Assembly (NCBI GenBank): GCA_019455065.1
Contig: JACFNC010000003.1
Span: forward strand, 186,001 to 250,000
Source: Rhodospirillales bacterium
Lineage (GTDB): Bacteria; Pseudomonadota; Alphaproteobacteria; Rhodospirillales; Magnetospirillaceae
Direction of reading: 5' to 3'
DNA: 64,000 nt
Positions within the stretch are counted from its first letter, which is position 1; each line of letters opens with the position of its first letter. Under the pieces are notes generated by a model, which saw only the letters and a list, made by a program, of their open reading frames with translations, searched no databases and was not told the origin of the DNA. This document shows positions 51,460 to 60,008 of the stretch, piece after piece. The position numbers were made by a program, and so were the translations under genes.

Positions 51460-52845
51460 ATGATGGCCGAAGCCCACCGCTTCCACCCGAGTATCCTGCG
51501 CGAGTACGACATTCGCGGCATCGTGGGCGAAACTCTTCATAGCTCGGATGCGAATGCGATCGGACGCGCCTTCGGAACCGAGGTCGTGCGGCAGGGCGGG
51601 CGGCGCGTCTGCGTGGGCTATGATGGCCGACTGAGTTCGCCGGATCTCGAACGGGCCGTCGTGGACGGCCTCGTAGCCTGCGGAATCGAGGTGCGGCGGA
51701 TCGGCCGCGGCCCGACCCCCATGCTGTACTACGCCACGAAGGTCCTGGAGGCCGACGGCGGCCTGATGATCACGGGCTCGCATAACCCGCCCAGCCACAA
51801 CGGCTTCAAAATGATGCTCGGCGGCCGCTCGTTCTACGGACACGACATCAAGCGGCTGGGCGACGTCGCGGCCAGCGGCGCGTTCGCCTCCGGCAAGGGC
51901 ATGATCGTCGATGCGCCGGTAATGGGGGAGTACGTGGAGCGGCTGCTTCGCGACTACAGCGGACAGAGGGAGCTTACCGTGGTGTGGGACGCCGGCAATG
52001 GCGCCACCGGTGAGGTCATGAGCCAGCTCATCAAGCGGCTCCCCGGGCGGCATGTCGCGTTGAACGCCACCATCGACGGCACCTTTCCCGCCCATCATCC
52101 GGATCCCACGGAGCCCGAGAACCTCCACCAATTGCAGGACACGGTGTTGGCCGAAGGAGCCGACCTTGGTATCGCTTTCGACGGCGACGGCGACCGGATC
52201 GGAGTGGTGGACGGGCTTGGGCGCATCCTGTGGGGCGACCAGCTCATGATCCTGTACTCCGAGAACGTGCTCGAAAAGCACCCCGGTGCGACGATCATCG
52301 CCGACGTGAAGGCCAGCCAAGTCCTTTTCGACGAGATTGCGCGCATGGGCGGCAATCCGCTGATGTGGCGCACCGGTCACTCGCTGATCAAGACCAAGAT
52401 GGCCGAGACCGGCTCGCCGCTGGCCGGAGAGATGAGCGGACACATATTTTTTGCCGACCGCTATTACGGCTTCGACGACGCCCTCTACGCCGCCGTGCGG
52501 CTGCTCGGAATCGTCGCCGGGTGGACCATGACGACATTGGCGGCGCGCTATGACGCGATGCCCCACATGGTCAACACGCCGGAGATGCGTTTCCCCTGCC
52601 CGGATGAGCGAAAGTTCGCGGTTATCGACGAGGTCAAGGCACGCCTGCGCGACAGCGGGGCCCGCGTGTCGGACATCGACGGGGTGCGGGTGTCGACGCC
52701 AGCCGGATGGTGGCTGCTGCGGGCGTCAAACACGCAGGCGGTGCTCGTGGCGCGCGCCGAAGCCCGCGACGCGGCCGGGTTGCGAGCGCTGCGAGAGGAG
52801 TTGGGTGCCCAACTACGGGCCAGCGGACTCCAACTGCCGTCCTAG
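51460..52845 (+). CDS. Phosphomannomutase/phosphoglucomutase
   Basis: 461 residues of the alpha-D-phosphohexomutase superfamily. All four active-site loops are visible: the phosphoserine loop MITGSHNPP, the metal loop DGDGDRIG, the sugar loop GEMSGH and the phosphate-binding RASNTQ. The AlgC/ManB-like length suggests use of both mannose- and glucose-phosphates. It feeds GalU with glucose-1-phosphate or provides mannose-1-phosphate for GDP-sugars. The start may be either ATG of an ATGATG pair. Confidence 0.95.
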   Translation: MMAEAHRFHPSILREYDIRGIVGETLHSSDANAIGRAFGTEVVRQGGRRVCVGYDGRLSSPDLERAVVDGLVACGIEVRRIGRGPTPMLYYATKVLEADGGLMITGSHNPPSHNGFKMMLGGRSFYGHDIKRLGDVAASGAFASGKGMIVDAPVMGEYVERLLRDYSGQRELTVVWDAGNGATGEVMSQLIKRLPGRHVALNATIDGTFPAHHPDPTEPENLHQLQDTVLAEGADLGIAFDGDGDRIGVVDGLGRILWGDQLMILYSENVLEKHPGATIIADVKASQVLFDEIARMGGNPLMWRTGHSLIKTKMAETGSPLAGEMSGHIFFADRYYGFDDALYAAVRLLGIVAGWTMTTLAARYDAMPHMVNTPEMRFPCPDERKFAVIDEVKARLRDSGARVSDIDGVRVSTPAGWWLLRASNTQAVLVARAEARDAAGLRALREELGAQLRASGLQLPS

Positions 52846-52899
52846 CCACCCGCGCGGGCGCGCAATGCTGAACGTCGGCGGGCAGGGGGTTCCGCTGCG

Positions 52900-53427
52900 A
52901 TGCAATTGTTCTTCTATGGCACGCTCATGGACCCGGACGTTTCCGCTGTCGTGCTCGGTCATCGGTTGGCCGGCGACCAGTTCGCACCGGCATTCGTCAA
53001 GGGATTCCGCAGGGTGGTCGTGGCCGGGCGGACCTACCCCATGCTCCTTGCGCATTCCTTGGGCACGGTGAATGGAGTGCTGGTGCACGATCTCGATGCC
53101 GCGGCGGTCCAGAGGCTCATGATTTTCGAAGGGGCGGAGTACCATCTATTGCCCCTTGGGGTGCACACCGGCGACGGGGTGCGGCGGGCCGGGGTGTTTC
53201 TGGGAGACCACCGCGTGCGCCCGGGAAACCAGGAATGGAACCTGGCGGCCTGGCAGCGCCGGCATAAGCGGACCTTCCTGCGACGCGCCGCCTACCTGAT
53301 GGACCGCTACGGGACGCAAGCGACCTTGCGGCGCACGGCAAGCGGCATGCCGGCTCTTGTGGCGACGAGCGAACCCAAACGGCTCTGGGGCCGGCCCTAC
53401 GGGATCGCCCGGTTTATCGCCGGGTGA
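52900..53427 (+). CDS. AIG2-like / gamma-glutamylcyclotransferase-fold protein
   Basis: 175 residues. It opens with the fold signature MQLFFYGTLMDP, has GRTYPMLLA and a catalytic-type Glu in IFEGAEYHLLP, as in the AIG2/GGACT/ChaC superfamily. These enzymes form 5-oxoproline from gamma-glutamyl compounds; the exact substrate is not set. The C-terminal 60 residues are basic and extend beyond the core fold. Its last 14 bp overlap the end of the convergent carboxypeptidase gene. Confidence 0.85.
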   Translation: MQLFFYGTLMDPDVSAVVLGHRLAGDQFAPAFVKGFRRVVVAGRTYPMLLAHSLGTVNGVLVHDLDAAAVQRLMIFEGAEYHLLPLGVHTGDGVRRAGVFLGDHRVRPGNQEWNLAAWQRRHKRTFLRRAAYLMDRYGTQATLRRTASGMPALVATSEPKRLWGRPYGIARFIAG

Positions 53428-54658
53428 TGTCCCGCTGACTCCCTTCGTCCGGGGCGACGACGCTGCAGCTACCTTTGCGAACCGTCAGGCGTCGGCAGGC
53501 TTCGCGCGCTCCGTCCTCGGACAGCCCCGCCAACCGTGCACGGTACAGTGTGCGGTTTCCCGAGGGCAGGGGAACGACGGTGCCCTCGGCGCCGGCGACG
53601 AGCGCGCCCAGCGAGGCCGCAGCCCCTTCGATGGCCTTGTTCGCCGCCTTGGCCTGGCCGAACGCGCCGACCTGGATGCCCCACGAGGCATCCTCGGCAT
53701 CGCCGCTGCCGACGATACCGCTGACGTCGTAACCCTCATCCTCGGCCGTGTCTTCGGCAGACGCGGTGCGGATCACGGCGGGTTTGCCGGCCAAGCGCTC
53801 GAATCCCGCATCCAGCATCTCGACCATATGGCGGTCGCGCGCCTTGGCGGACCGCCCCCCGAACACCACGCCGATCAGGCGCCGCCCGTCGCGCTTGGCC
53901 GAGGCGACAAGATTGAAGCCCGATGCACCGATATACCCGGTCTTGATCCCATCCGCCCCCTCGTATCGGGCGAGCAGGCGATTGTGAGAGTGAATGGTCT
54001 GTTCGCCAAACGTGAAGGTTCGCGTGGAGAAATAGGTGTAGTAGCGCCCGTGCTTGCGGATGAGCATTCGCGCCAGCGTGGCCATGTCGCGGGCGGTGCT
54101 GACTTGCCCCCTGTTGGGCAGCCCGGAAGCATTGCGGAAGGTGGTGCGCGACATGCCAAGGGCCCGCGCCCGATTTGTCATCATGGTTGCGAACTGTGCT
54201 TCGCTGCCGCCAATCGACTCGGCAGCGACGACCGCCGCGTCATTTGCGGATTTCGTGACGAGGCCAAGGATCAAATCCTCGACCGTGATTGTCTGGCCGG
54301 GCAGCAAGCCCAGTTTCGAAGGGGTCTGTGCCGCTGCCTTTCGGGATACCTTCAGGCGCTGGTCGAGGCGAAGGGCGCCACGATCCAATTCGTCGAAAAT
54401 GATGAACAGCGTCATCATCTTGGTAAGTGATGCCGGGTAGAGTTGCTTGTCCGGCGCGGTCGCCTGCAATACCTCGCCGGAGGCGGCGTCGACGAGGATG
54501 GACGCGAACTTGGCGTTGTTGTTGGCCGCTTCGGCCGTTCCGGTGACCGCGAAGAGCAACCCGAGAAGGAATACGGCAAGAATGTGAAAAATCGAAAATG
54601 ATCGGCGAGAAAACGAAGAGCCGTCGATTATCGCAGAAATCATTATAGCCTTCGGCAT
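53414..54658 (-). CDS. D-alanyl-D-alanine carboxypeptidase with C-terminal SPOR domain
   Basis: 414 residues. A signal sequence ends near residue 44. The penicillin-binding motifs are all present: SLTK (S77, K80), SAN (137-139) and KTG (239-241). A linker follows, then a SPOR-like domain (about 325-400, WGIQVGAFGQAKAANKAIE) in place of the usual PBP5 anchor domain. It trims pentapeptide stems of peptidoglycan in the periplasm; the SPOR domain would direct it to denuded glycan at the septum. Its stop overlaps the AIG2-like gene. Confidence 0.95.
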   Translation of the reverse strand: MPKAIMISAIIDGSSFSRRSFSIFHILAVFLLGLLFAVTGTAEAANNNAKFASILVDAASGEVLQATAPDKQLYPASLTKMMTLFIIFDELDRGALRLDQRLKVSRKAAAQTPSKLGLLPGQTITVEDLILGLVTKSANDAAVVAAESIGGSEAQFATMMTNRARALGMSRTTFRNASGLPNRGQVSTARDMATLARMLIRKHGRYYTYFSTRTFTFGEQTIHSHNRLLARYEGADGIKTGYIGASGFNLVASAKRDGRRLIGVVFGGRSAKARDRHMVEMLDAGFERLAGKPAVIRTASAEDTAEDEGYDVSGIVGSGDAEDASWGIQVGAFGQAKAANKAIEGAAASLGALVAGAEGTVVPLPSGNRTLYRARLAGLSEDGAREACRRLTVRKGSCSVVAPDEGSQRDITRR

Positions 54659-55068
54659 AACAGCCTTAATCCCCCCGTCACTAAAATTAACCGTTTTTTA
54701 AGAAGCTCGTTTCGCCTTCATTGATTGCGACCAATTGCCCTGCTCCCCTGCGCCGCGAGCCCAGATTAACCTTAGGAACGTTAGTTTGAGAAGAGGGAGA
54801 ATGAAGAAAATGTGGCCGAACACGGCGGCATTAAGGCAATACTCGGTTACGTAGAATGACGCGTTTTCTATATCGCGTCGGTTGGTTGCTGGGGGAAACT
54901 TCTGAATGGTCAAGGAAAGCGTTCCGGGCGAGGTGCGCCTCGCCGGAGCCGCTCGGCCGATACCGATATCGCAGTGCAGCAAAGTTGTTGACGTGGATTT
55001 GTAAGGCGTGGCATGGTGGGCGTGCTGCAATGCAGCATGTTCCGAGTTGAGCCGAGAAGGACCAAAGC
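54659..55068. other. Intergenic region between the carboxypeptidase and phasin genes
   Basis: 410 bp, AT-rich on its left side, with divergent promoters expected. Near the phasin gene a TTGACG (54988-54993) could be a -35 box but no good -10 is evident. PhaR-like sequences are found at 54971-54981 (GCAGTGCAGCA) and 55023-55037. Confidence 0.5.
55023..55037. promoter_or_regulatory. PhaR-type operator upstream of the phasin gene
   Basis: TGCTGCAATGCAGCA is a perfect 7+1+7 palindrome 31 bp before the phasin ATG. It contains CTGC-N3-GCAG, the type of site bound by the PHA-responsive repressor PhaR in Paracoccus. A related GCAGTGCAGCA occurs about 50 bp upstream. PhaR would release the site when PHA granules form and bind PhaR. 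Confidence 0.6.
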
Positions 55069-55527
55069 ATGGGCACGACCAAGTCGAAGAGAGGGGGCGC
55101 CGCGGGCCGAAAGCCGGCCCCGAAGTCCACCGCCCCAAACAATGGAGAGGCGGCGGGCGGGGGTGGTCCGGCTTCGCTCCCGGGTTATCAAGAGGCGGTG
55201 CGGTTCAACCAGGATGCGGTTGAGGCGGTCCTGCGGGTCGGAACGGCGGTCGCCGAGGGGTGGAGGGACACCAACCTGCGGCTGATTGCGCTCGCTCAGG
55301 AAACGATTGAGGATAGTTTGTCGGCGACCCAAGCGCTGAGCGGTGCCAAGTCGTTGCGCGACGTCATCGATTGCCAGGCAAGGTTGGTGCAGGGCGGCCT
55401 TGACAGGTTCGTCAGGGAGGGGTCGAAACTCTCCGAAATGGGTACAAAGGTTGCCGAGGAGGCTTTTGCGCCTATCTCCGGAAGCGTCTCTGCGGTCATG
55501 TCGAGATGGGTGAAGCCCGCCGCCTGA
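55069..55527 (+). CDS. phaP: Phasin-family protein
   Basis: 152 residues. A basic Ala/Gly/Pro-rich N-terminus (residues 1-38) resembles the PhaF/AlgP-type DNA- or PHA-granule-linked tail. The core (about 40-145) is amphipathic helical with the phasin pattern VLRVGTAVAEGWRDTNLRLIALAQETIEDSLS...SLRDVIDCQARLVQGGLDRFV. It coats polyhydroxyalkanoate granules. No PHA synthase is in the window. The operator above and the terminator below mark a one-gene unit. Confidence 0.85.
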   Translation: MGTTKSKRGGAAGRKPAPKSTAPNNGEAAGGGGPASLPGYQEAVRFNQDAVEAVLRVGTAVAEGWRDTNLRLIALAQETIEDSLSATQALSGAKSLRDVIDCQARLVQGGLDRFVREGSKLSEMGTKVAEEAFAPISGSVSAVMSRWVKPAA

Positions 55528-55549
55528 CACCTTCCGAGGTTTTTTCGTT

Positions 55550-55586
55550 AGGCCCGGCGGAGAGTGATTCTGCCGGGCTTTCCTTT
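55550..55586 (+). terminator. Intrinsic terminator after the phasin gene
   Basis: GGCCCGGC (55551-55558) pairs with GCCGGGCT (55572-55579), extendable by a few weaker pairs, and is followed by TTCCTTTT. The 23-bp distance from the stop codon fits a monocistronic transcript. Confidence 0.75.
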
Positions 55587-55707
55587 TGCGGGGCTGACCT
55601 TTTTGCAGCGTCAATCTGGCTTACAGGGGGCTTTTCCGCACCTTGCCGAACCCAATATTATAAACCACGTTCCGACAGCCCATAGACCGACCTAGCAGAA
55701 GCAGCGA

Positions 55708-56040
55708 ATGAGCGACCAGGGAAACGATAAACGCAACGGCGGCGCGCCTAACACCGGCGTTGTCATCAAGACGCGGCCGAAAACCAAGAAGCCGTCGATG
55801 TACAAGGTGTTGATGTTGAATGACGATTACACTCCCATGGAGTTCGTCGTGCATGTCCTCGAACGCTTTTTTAACAAGAATCGCGAAGAGGCCACGCGCA
55901 TCATGCTTCATGTGCATAAGCGGGGTGTCGGGGTGTGCGGCGTTTTCACATATGAAGTGGCGGAAACGAAGGTGACGCAAGTCATGGACTTGGCCCGGCA
56001 GAACCAACACCCTCTGCAATGCACCATCGAAAAGGAATAG
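55708..56040 (+). CDS. clpS: ClpS adaptor protein
   Basis: 110 residues. The N-terminus is charged and flexible; then the core signature [25 protein letters not shown] with the N-end-rule binding pocket residues (NDD, Met of TPM) and the later [23 protein letters not shown]. ClpS delivers Leu/Phe/Tyr/Trp N-terminal substrates to ClpAP. It is 7 bp before clpA, the normal alphaproteobacterial order. Confidence 0.97.
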   Translation: MSDQGNDKRNGGAPNTGVVIKTRPKTKKPSMYKVLMLNDDYTPMEFVVHVLERFFNKNREEATRIMLHVHKRGVGVCGVFTYEVAETKVTQVMDLARQNQHPLQCTIEKE

Positions 56041-56047
56041 AGCCCCC

Positions 56048-58345
56048 ATGCTCTCTCGGAACCTTGAGCACAGCCTGCACAGAGCGTTGGCCCTCGCGAC
56101 GGAGCGGCGCCACGAGTACGCGACGCTCGAGCACCTGCTGCTGGCCCTGACCGAGGACCAGGACGCCACTTCCGTCCTGCGCGCCTGTAACGTCGACATG
56201 GACCGGCTGCGCCGAGACCTCACGGAGTTCGTCGACACCGCGCTCAGCGATCTGGTGACCACCCGGGTTACCGATCCCAAGCCGACGGCGGGTTTCCAGC
56301 GCGTCGTCCAGCGGGCCGCGATTCACGTCCAGTCCTCCGGGCGTGAAGAGGTGACCGGCGCCAACGTCGTGGTCGCCCTGTTCTCGGAAAGGGAATCGCA
56401 CGCCGTCTATTTCCTGCAGCTCCAGGACATGACGCGCCTCGATGCCGTCAACTACATCTCCCACGGGATTGCCAAGGCGCCTGGCCGCGGTCAAAGCCGA
56501 ACCGTTCATGGCGCCGACGATGAAGCGCAGGCGGAGAAAGTGGTGAAAAAGGGTCAGGAGGCGTTGAACGCCTATTGTGTGAACCTGAACCGCAAGGCGG
56601 CGCAGGGCAAGATCGACCCCCTTATCGGCCGCGAGATGGAGATCGAGCGGACGATCCAGATTCTGTGCCGACGAGCCAAGAACAATCCCCTCTACGTCGG
56701 CGAGCCGGGCGTCGGCAAGACGGCCATCGCCGAGGGTTTGGCACGCCGCATCGTGCAGGGCGAAGTGCCCGACGTGCTGAAAAACGCCACCATCTTCTCG
56801 CTCGACATGGGCTCGCTCCTCGCCGGCACGCGCTACCGCGGCGATTTCGAAGAACGGTTGAAGGCGGTGGTCGGCGAACTCGAGGCCTATGACGGCGCCG
56901 TCCTGTTCATTGACGAGATCCACACGGTGATCGGCGCCGGCGCCACCAGCGGCGGCTCGATGGACGCATCCAACCTGCTCAAGCCGGCCCTGGCGGCCGG
57001 TAACCTGCGCTGCATCGGATCGACGACGTACAAGGAATATCGAAACTATTTCGAGAAGGATCGCGCCCTGGTGCGGCGCTTCCAGAAGATCGATGTCAAC
57101 GAACCCTCGGTCGAGGATACGGTCAAGATTCTGCACGGCCTGAAGCCGTATTACGAGGCGCATCACCGGGTTCGTTACACCACCGAAGCCATTCGCGCCT
57201 CGGTGGAGCTGTCGGCCCGCTACATCTCGGACCGCAAGCTGCCCGACAAGGCCATCGACGTGATCGACGAGGTCGGCGCGGCGCGCATGCTGCTGCCCGA
57301 GAGCAAGCGGCGGAAGACGGTCACCGTGCGCGACGTCGAGGAGATTGTCGCCAAGATCGCGCGTATTCCGCCCAAGAGCGTATCGGTCAACGACATGGAG
57401 GCTTTGCGCACCCTGGAGCGCGACCTCAAGACGCTGGTCTTCGGGCAGGATCGAGCCATCGAAGCCCTGGCCAGCGCCATCAAGCTGGCGCGGGCGGGGC
57501 TGCGGGAACCGGAGAAACCTATCGGCAGCTACCTCTTCTCGGGTCCCACGGGCGTCGGCAAGACCGAGGTCGCTCGGCAGCTCGCCAAGATCATGGGGAT
57601 CGAACTGATCCGCTTCGACATGTCGGAATACATGGAACGCCACTCGGTATCGCGCCTGATCGGCGCGCCGCCGGGCTATGTGGGATTCGACCAGGGCGGG
57701 CTGCTCACCGACGCCATCGACCAGCACCCGCACGCGGTATTGCTCCTGGACGAGATCGAAAAGGCCCATCCCGATCTGTTCAACATCCTCCTCCAGGTCA
57801 TGGACCACGGGCGGCTGACCGACCACAACGGGAAGAACGTGGACTTCCGGAACGTCATCCTCATCATGACGACGAACGCCGGCGCGGCCGATCTGGCGCG
57901 CGCGGCCATCGGGTTCGAGCGTGAAGAACGCGAGGGCGACGATCAGGAAGCGATCCAGCGCATGTTCACGCCCGAGTTCCGCAATCGCCTCGATGCCACG
58001 ATTCCGTTCGCCAGCCTGACGCCGGAGATCGTGGCGCGCGTCGTCGACAAGTTCATCATGGAACTCGAGACTCAATTGGGCGACCGCGACGTGGCCATCG
58101 AGCTGACCGACGAGGCCCGGTCGTGGCTGGCCCGCAAGGGCTACGATCGCCACTTCGGCGCGCGGCCTCTCGGCCGCGTGATCCAGGAGCACATCAAGAA
58201 GCCGCTGGCCGAGGAGCTGCTTTTCGGGCGGTTGGCCAAGGGCGGGATCGTCAAGGTGGCGGTGAAGGACGGCGCGCTTACCTTCGATTTCGTCGAGGGC
58301 AGCCGCAAGGCCGACGGCGACCGGATACCGGAAATGGTCGACTGA
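56048..58345 (+). CDS. clpA: ATP-dependent Clp protease ATPase subunit ClpA
   Basis: 765 residues. N-domain (about 1-145), then two AAA+ modules. D1 has [13 protein letters not shown] and the [10 protein letters not shown] Walker B; D2 has [13 protein letters not shown] and [12 protein letters not shown], plus the ClpP-binding-type loop in the second module. ClpA unfolds substrates and feeds ClpP; with ClpS it serves the N-end rule. ClpP is not in the window. A terminator follows. Confidence 0.97.
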   Translation: MLSRNLEHSLHRALALATERRHEYATLEHLLLALTEDQDATSVLRACNVDMDRLRRDLTEFVDTALSDLVTTRVTDPKPTAGFQRVVQRAAIHVQSSGREEVTGANVVVALFSERESHAVYFLQLQDMTRLDAVNYISHGIAKAPGRGQSRTVHGADDEAQAEKVVKKGQEALNAYCVNLNRKAAQGKIDPLIGREMEIERTIQILCRRAKNNPLYVGEPGVGKTAIAEGLARRIVQGEVPDVLKNATIFSLDMGSLLAGTRYRGDFEERLKAVVGELEAYDGAVLFIDEIHTVIGAGATSGGSMDASNLLKPALAAGNLRCIGSTTYKEYRNYFEKDRALVRRFQKIDVNEPSVEDTVKILHGLKPYYEAHHRVRYTTEAIRASVELSARYISDRKLPDKAIDVIDEVGAARMLLPESKRRKTVTVRDVEEIVAKIARIPPKSVSVNDMEALRTLERDLKTLVFGQDRAIEALASAIKLARAGLREPEKPIGSYLFSGPTGVGKTEVARQLAKIMGIELIRFDMSEYMERHSVSRLIGAPPGYVGFDQGGLLTDAIDQHPHAVLLLDEIEKAHPDLFNILLQVMDHGRLTDHNGKNVDFRNVILIMTTNAGAADLARAAIGFEREEREGDDQEAIQRMFTPEFRNRLDATIPFASLTPEIVARVVDKFIMELETQLGDRDVAIELTDEARSWLARKGYDRHFGARPLGRVIQEHIKKPLAEELLFGRLAKGGIVKVAVKDGALTFDFVEGSRKADGDRIPEMVD

Positions 58346-58368
58346 GATCGGCCGTCGCAGGGGAACGA

Positions 58369-58402
58369 GGGCATCGGCCAATGGCCGGTGCCCTTGTTCT
58401 TT
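58369..58402 (+). terminator. Intrinsic terminator after clpA
   Basis: GGGCATCGGCC (58369-58379) pairs with GGCCGGTGCCC (58383-58393), one G-U pair, 3-nt loop, followed by TTGTTCTTT. It ends the clpS-clpA transcript 15 bp before the next gene SD region. Confidence 0.8.
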
Positions 58403-58416
58403 GAAAGGGGGGAGGG

Positions 58417-59523
58417 ATGCTGCGGGAATGTTTGTCCGGCGTAAGGGTCTTGGACCTCAGCCAATACATACCCGGGCCGTTCGCCACGCTCATGCTCGCC
58501 GATCTGGGCGCGGAGGTGGTCAAATTGGAGCCGCCGGCCGGCGATCCGATGAGGAGCTTCGGACCGGTGGACCCCGACGGGATCGCCGCGTACTACAAGC
58601 TCGTGAACGGCGGGAAGACCGTGCTCAAGCTCGATCTCAAGACGCCATCGGGCGCACGGACCTTTGCCGAACTCGTTTCCGCAGCCGACGTGCTGCTGGA
58701 ATCCTACCGACCGGGAACACTGGACCGGCTCGGCTTCGACCGGGCGCGGTTTGAAAACCTCAATCCGGCTCTCGTCCACTGCGCGCTGTCCGGTTTCGGG
58801 CAGACTGGCCCTTACCGGCTGGCGGCGGGCCACGACATCACCTATCTGGCGAGCACGGGAAGCCTGCATGTGACCGGCACCGACGAGCATCCCGTCGTGC
58901 CCTTTCCCCCGGTCGCCGACCATGCCGGAGCGATGCAGGCGGTGGTTTCGATCCTGGCCGCCCTCATGCTGCGGCAGCGGACCGGGAAAGGAAGTTATCT
59001 GGACGTCAGCTTGGCGGAGGCCGCGCTGGCCTGGCAGTACACGACGCTGGCGCGTAGCGGTGGTGGATTGCTGCGGAACCAGGGCATCCTCAACGGCGGG
59101 GCCGCGTTCTATCGTGTCTATCGTACTGCCGACGGCAGGTTCGTGGCGCTCGGCGCTCTCGAAGAAAAATTCTGGCGCAACTTCTGCGCTGCCGCCGGTC
59201 GTCCCGATCTGGCGCCACGGCACGCCGATCCGTTGCCGCAAACCCGCCTGATCGCCGAGGTGGAGACACTGATTGCCACTCGGACCGATGCCGAGTGGCG
59301 ATCCGTCCTGGCGGGAGTGGATTGCTGCTTCGAGCCGGTGCGGGAGCCGGCCGAGGTGCCGTCGCACCCGCAGGTGGCGGGGCGAGGCTTGGTACATGAA
59401 ATGAACACAGGTGTTTACGAGATCTTGTTCGCTTGCCACATGAACGGACGAGAGCCGCAGCGTCGGCTGCCTCTGAGGGAGAGGACGGCCGAGGACGTGC
59501 TGCGGGAGTGGAGGGCCGCATGA
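58417..59523 (+). CDS. CaiB/BaiF CoA-transferase family, AMACR-like racemase
   Basis: 368 residues of the family III CoA-transferase fold. The N-terminus GVRVLDLSQYIPGPFATLMLADLGAEVVKLEPP is in the standard form (shown in parts). AGHDITYLASTGSL and the later PVADHAGAMQ align with the His and Asp acid/base pair of alpha-methylacyl-CoA racemase (MCR H126/D156) rather than with the Asp nucleophile of formyl-CoA transferase. So it probably epimerises 2-methylacyl-CoAs for beta-oxidation. The overlapping YjbQ gene (ATGA) is an odd partner. Confidence 0.85.
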   Translation: MLRECLSGVRVLDLSQYIPGPFATLMLADLGAEVVKLEPPAGDPMRSFGPVDPDGIAAYYKLVNGGKTVLKLDLKTPSGARTFAELVSAADVLLESYRPGTLDRLGFDRARFENLNPALVHCALSGFGQTGPYRLAAGHDITYLASTGSLHVTGTDEHPVVPFPPVADHAGAMQAVVSILAALMLRQRTGKGSYLDVSLAEAALAWQYTTLARSGGGLLRNQGILNGGAAFYRVYRTADGRFVALGALEEKFWRNFCAAAGRPDLAPRHADPLPQTRLIAEVETLIATRTDAEWRSVLAGVDCCFEPVREPAEVPSHPQVAGRGLVHEMNTGVYEILFACHMNGREPQRRLPLRERTAEDVLREWRAA

Positions 59524-59939
59524 AGCAGGCCATGGGGCGACTGGTCGTGCATACCTCGGGACAGGGGCCGTACGATATCACCTCCCGGGTTGCGGAGTGG
59601 GTAGCTGCGCAGGACATTTCGGACGGGCTGCTGACCGTGTTCATCCGGCACACCTCGGCGTCGCTCGTAATCCAGGAGAATGCCGATCCGGATGTCCTGC
59701 GCGACCTTCAATCCTTTTTCGATCGTGTCGTCCCCGAGGAGGCGGGCCTCTATCGTCATAGCATGGAGGGCCCGGACGACATGCCGGCGCATATTCGGGC
59801 GGCGCTTACGGCCACGCAGGTATCGGTCCCCGTCCTCGAGCGGTCGCTCGGTCTCGGTACCTGGCAGGGGCTCTATGTGTTCGAGCACCGTATCGCCCAG
59901 CACACCCGCACGCTGCTTCTGCATCTGATGGGCACGTAA
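59520..59939 (+). CDS. YjbQ/UPF0047 family protein
   Basis: 139 residues from the ATG at 59520, which overlaps the racemase stop (ATGA). The conserved strand-turns are visible: DGLLTVFIRHTSASLVIQENADPDV (in parts), YRHSMEGPDDMPAHIRAAL and the C-terminal LGTWQGLYVFEHRIAQHTRTLLLHLMG. The His-rich pocket could bind metal. Some members show weak thiamine phosphate synthase activity, but the true role is unknown. Confidence 0.9.
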   Translation: MKQAMGRLVVHTSGQGPYDITSRVAEWVAAQDISDGLLTVFIRHTSASLVIQENADPDVLRDLQSFFDRVVPEEAGLYRHSMEGPDDMPAHIRAALTATQVSVPVLERSLGLGTWQGLYVFEHRIAQHTRTLLLHLMGT

Positions 59940-60008
59940 CCTTTTTCGCGCGCCCCCTATCTCGTCTGCCAAATCCACTTACGCGGCCGGGCTTCCCACC
60001 TAGCCAAC

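Noticed and set aside
55982-58381. 799-codon minus-strand frame across clpA
   Set aside because: Covers exactly a conserved AAA+ gene on the other strand; no recognisable fold.
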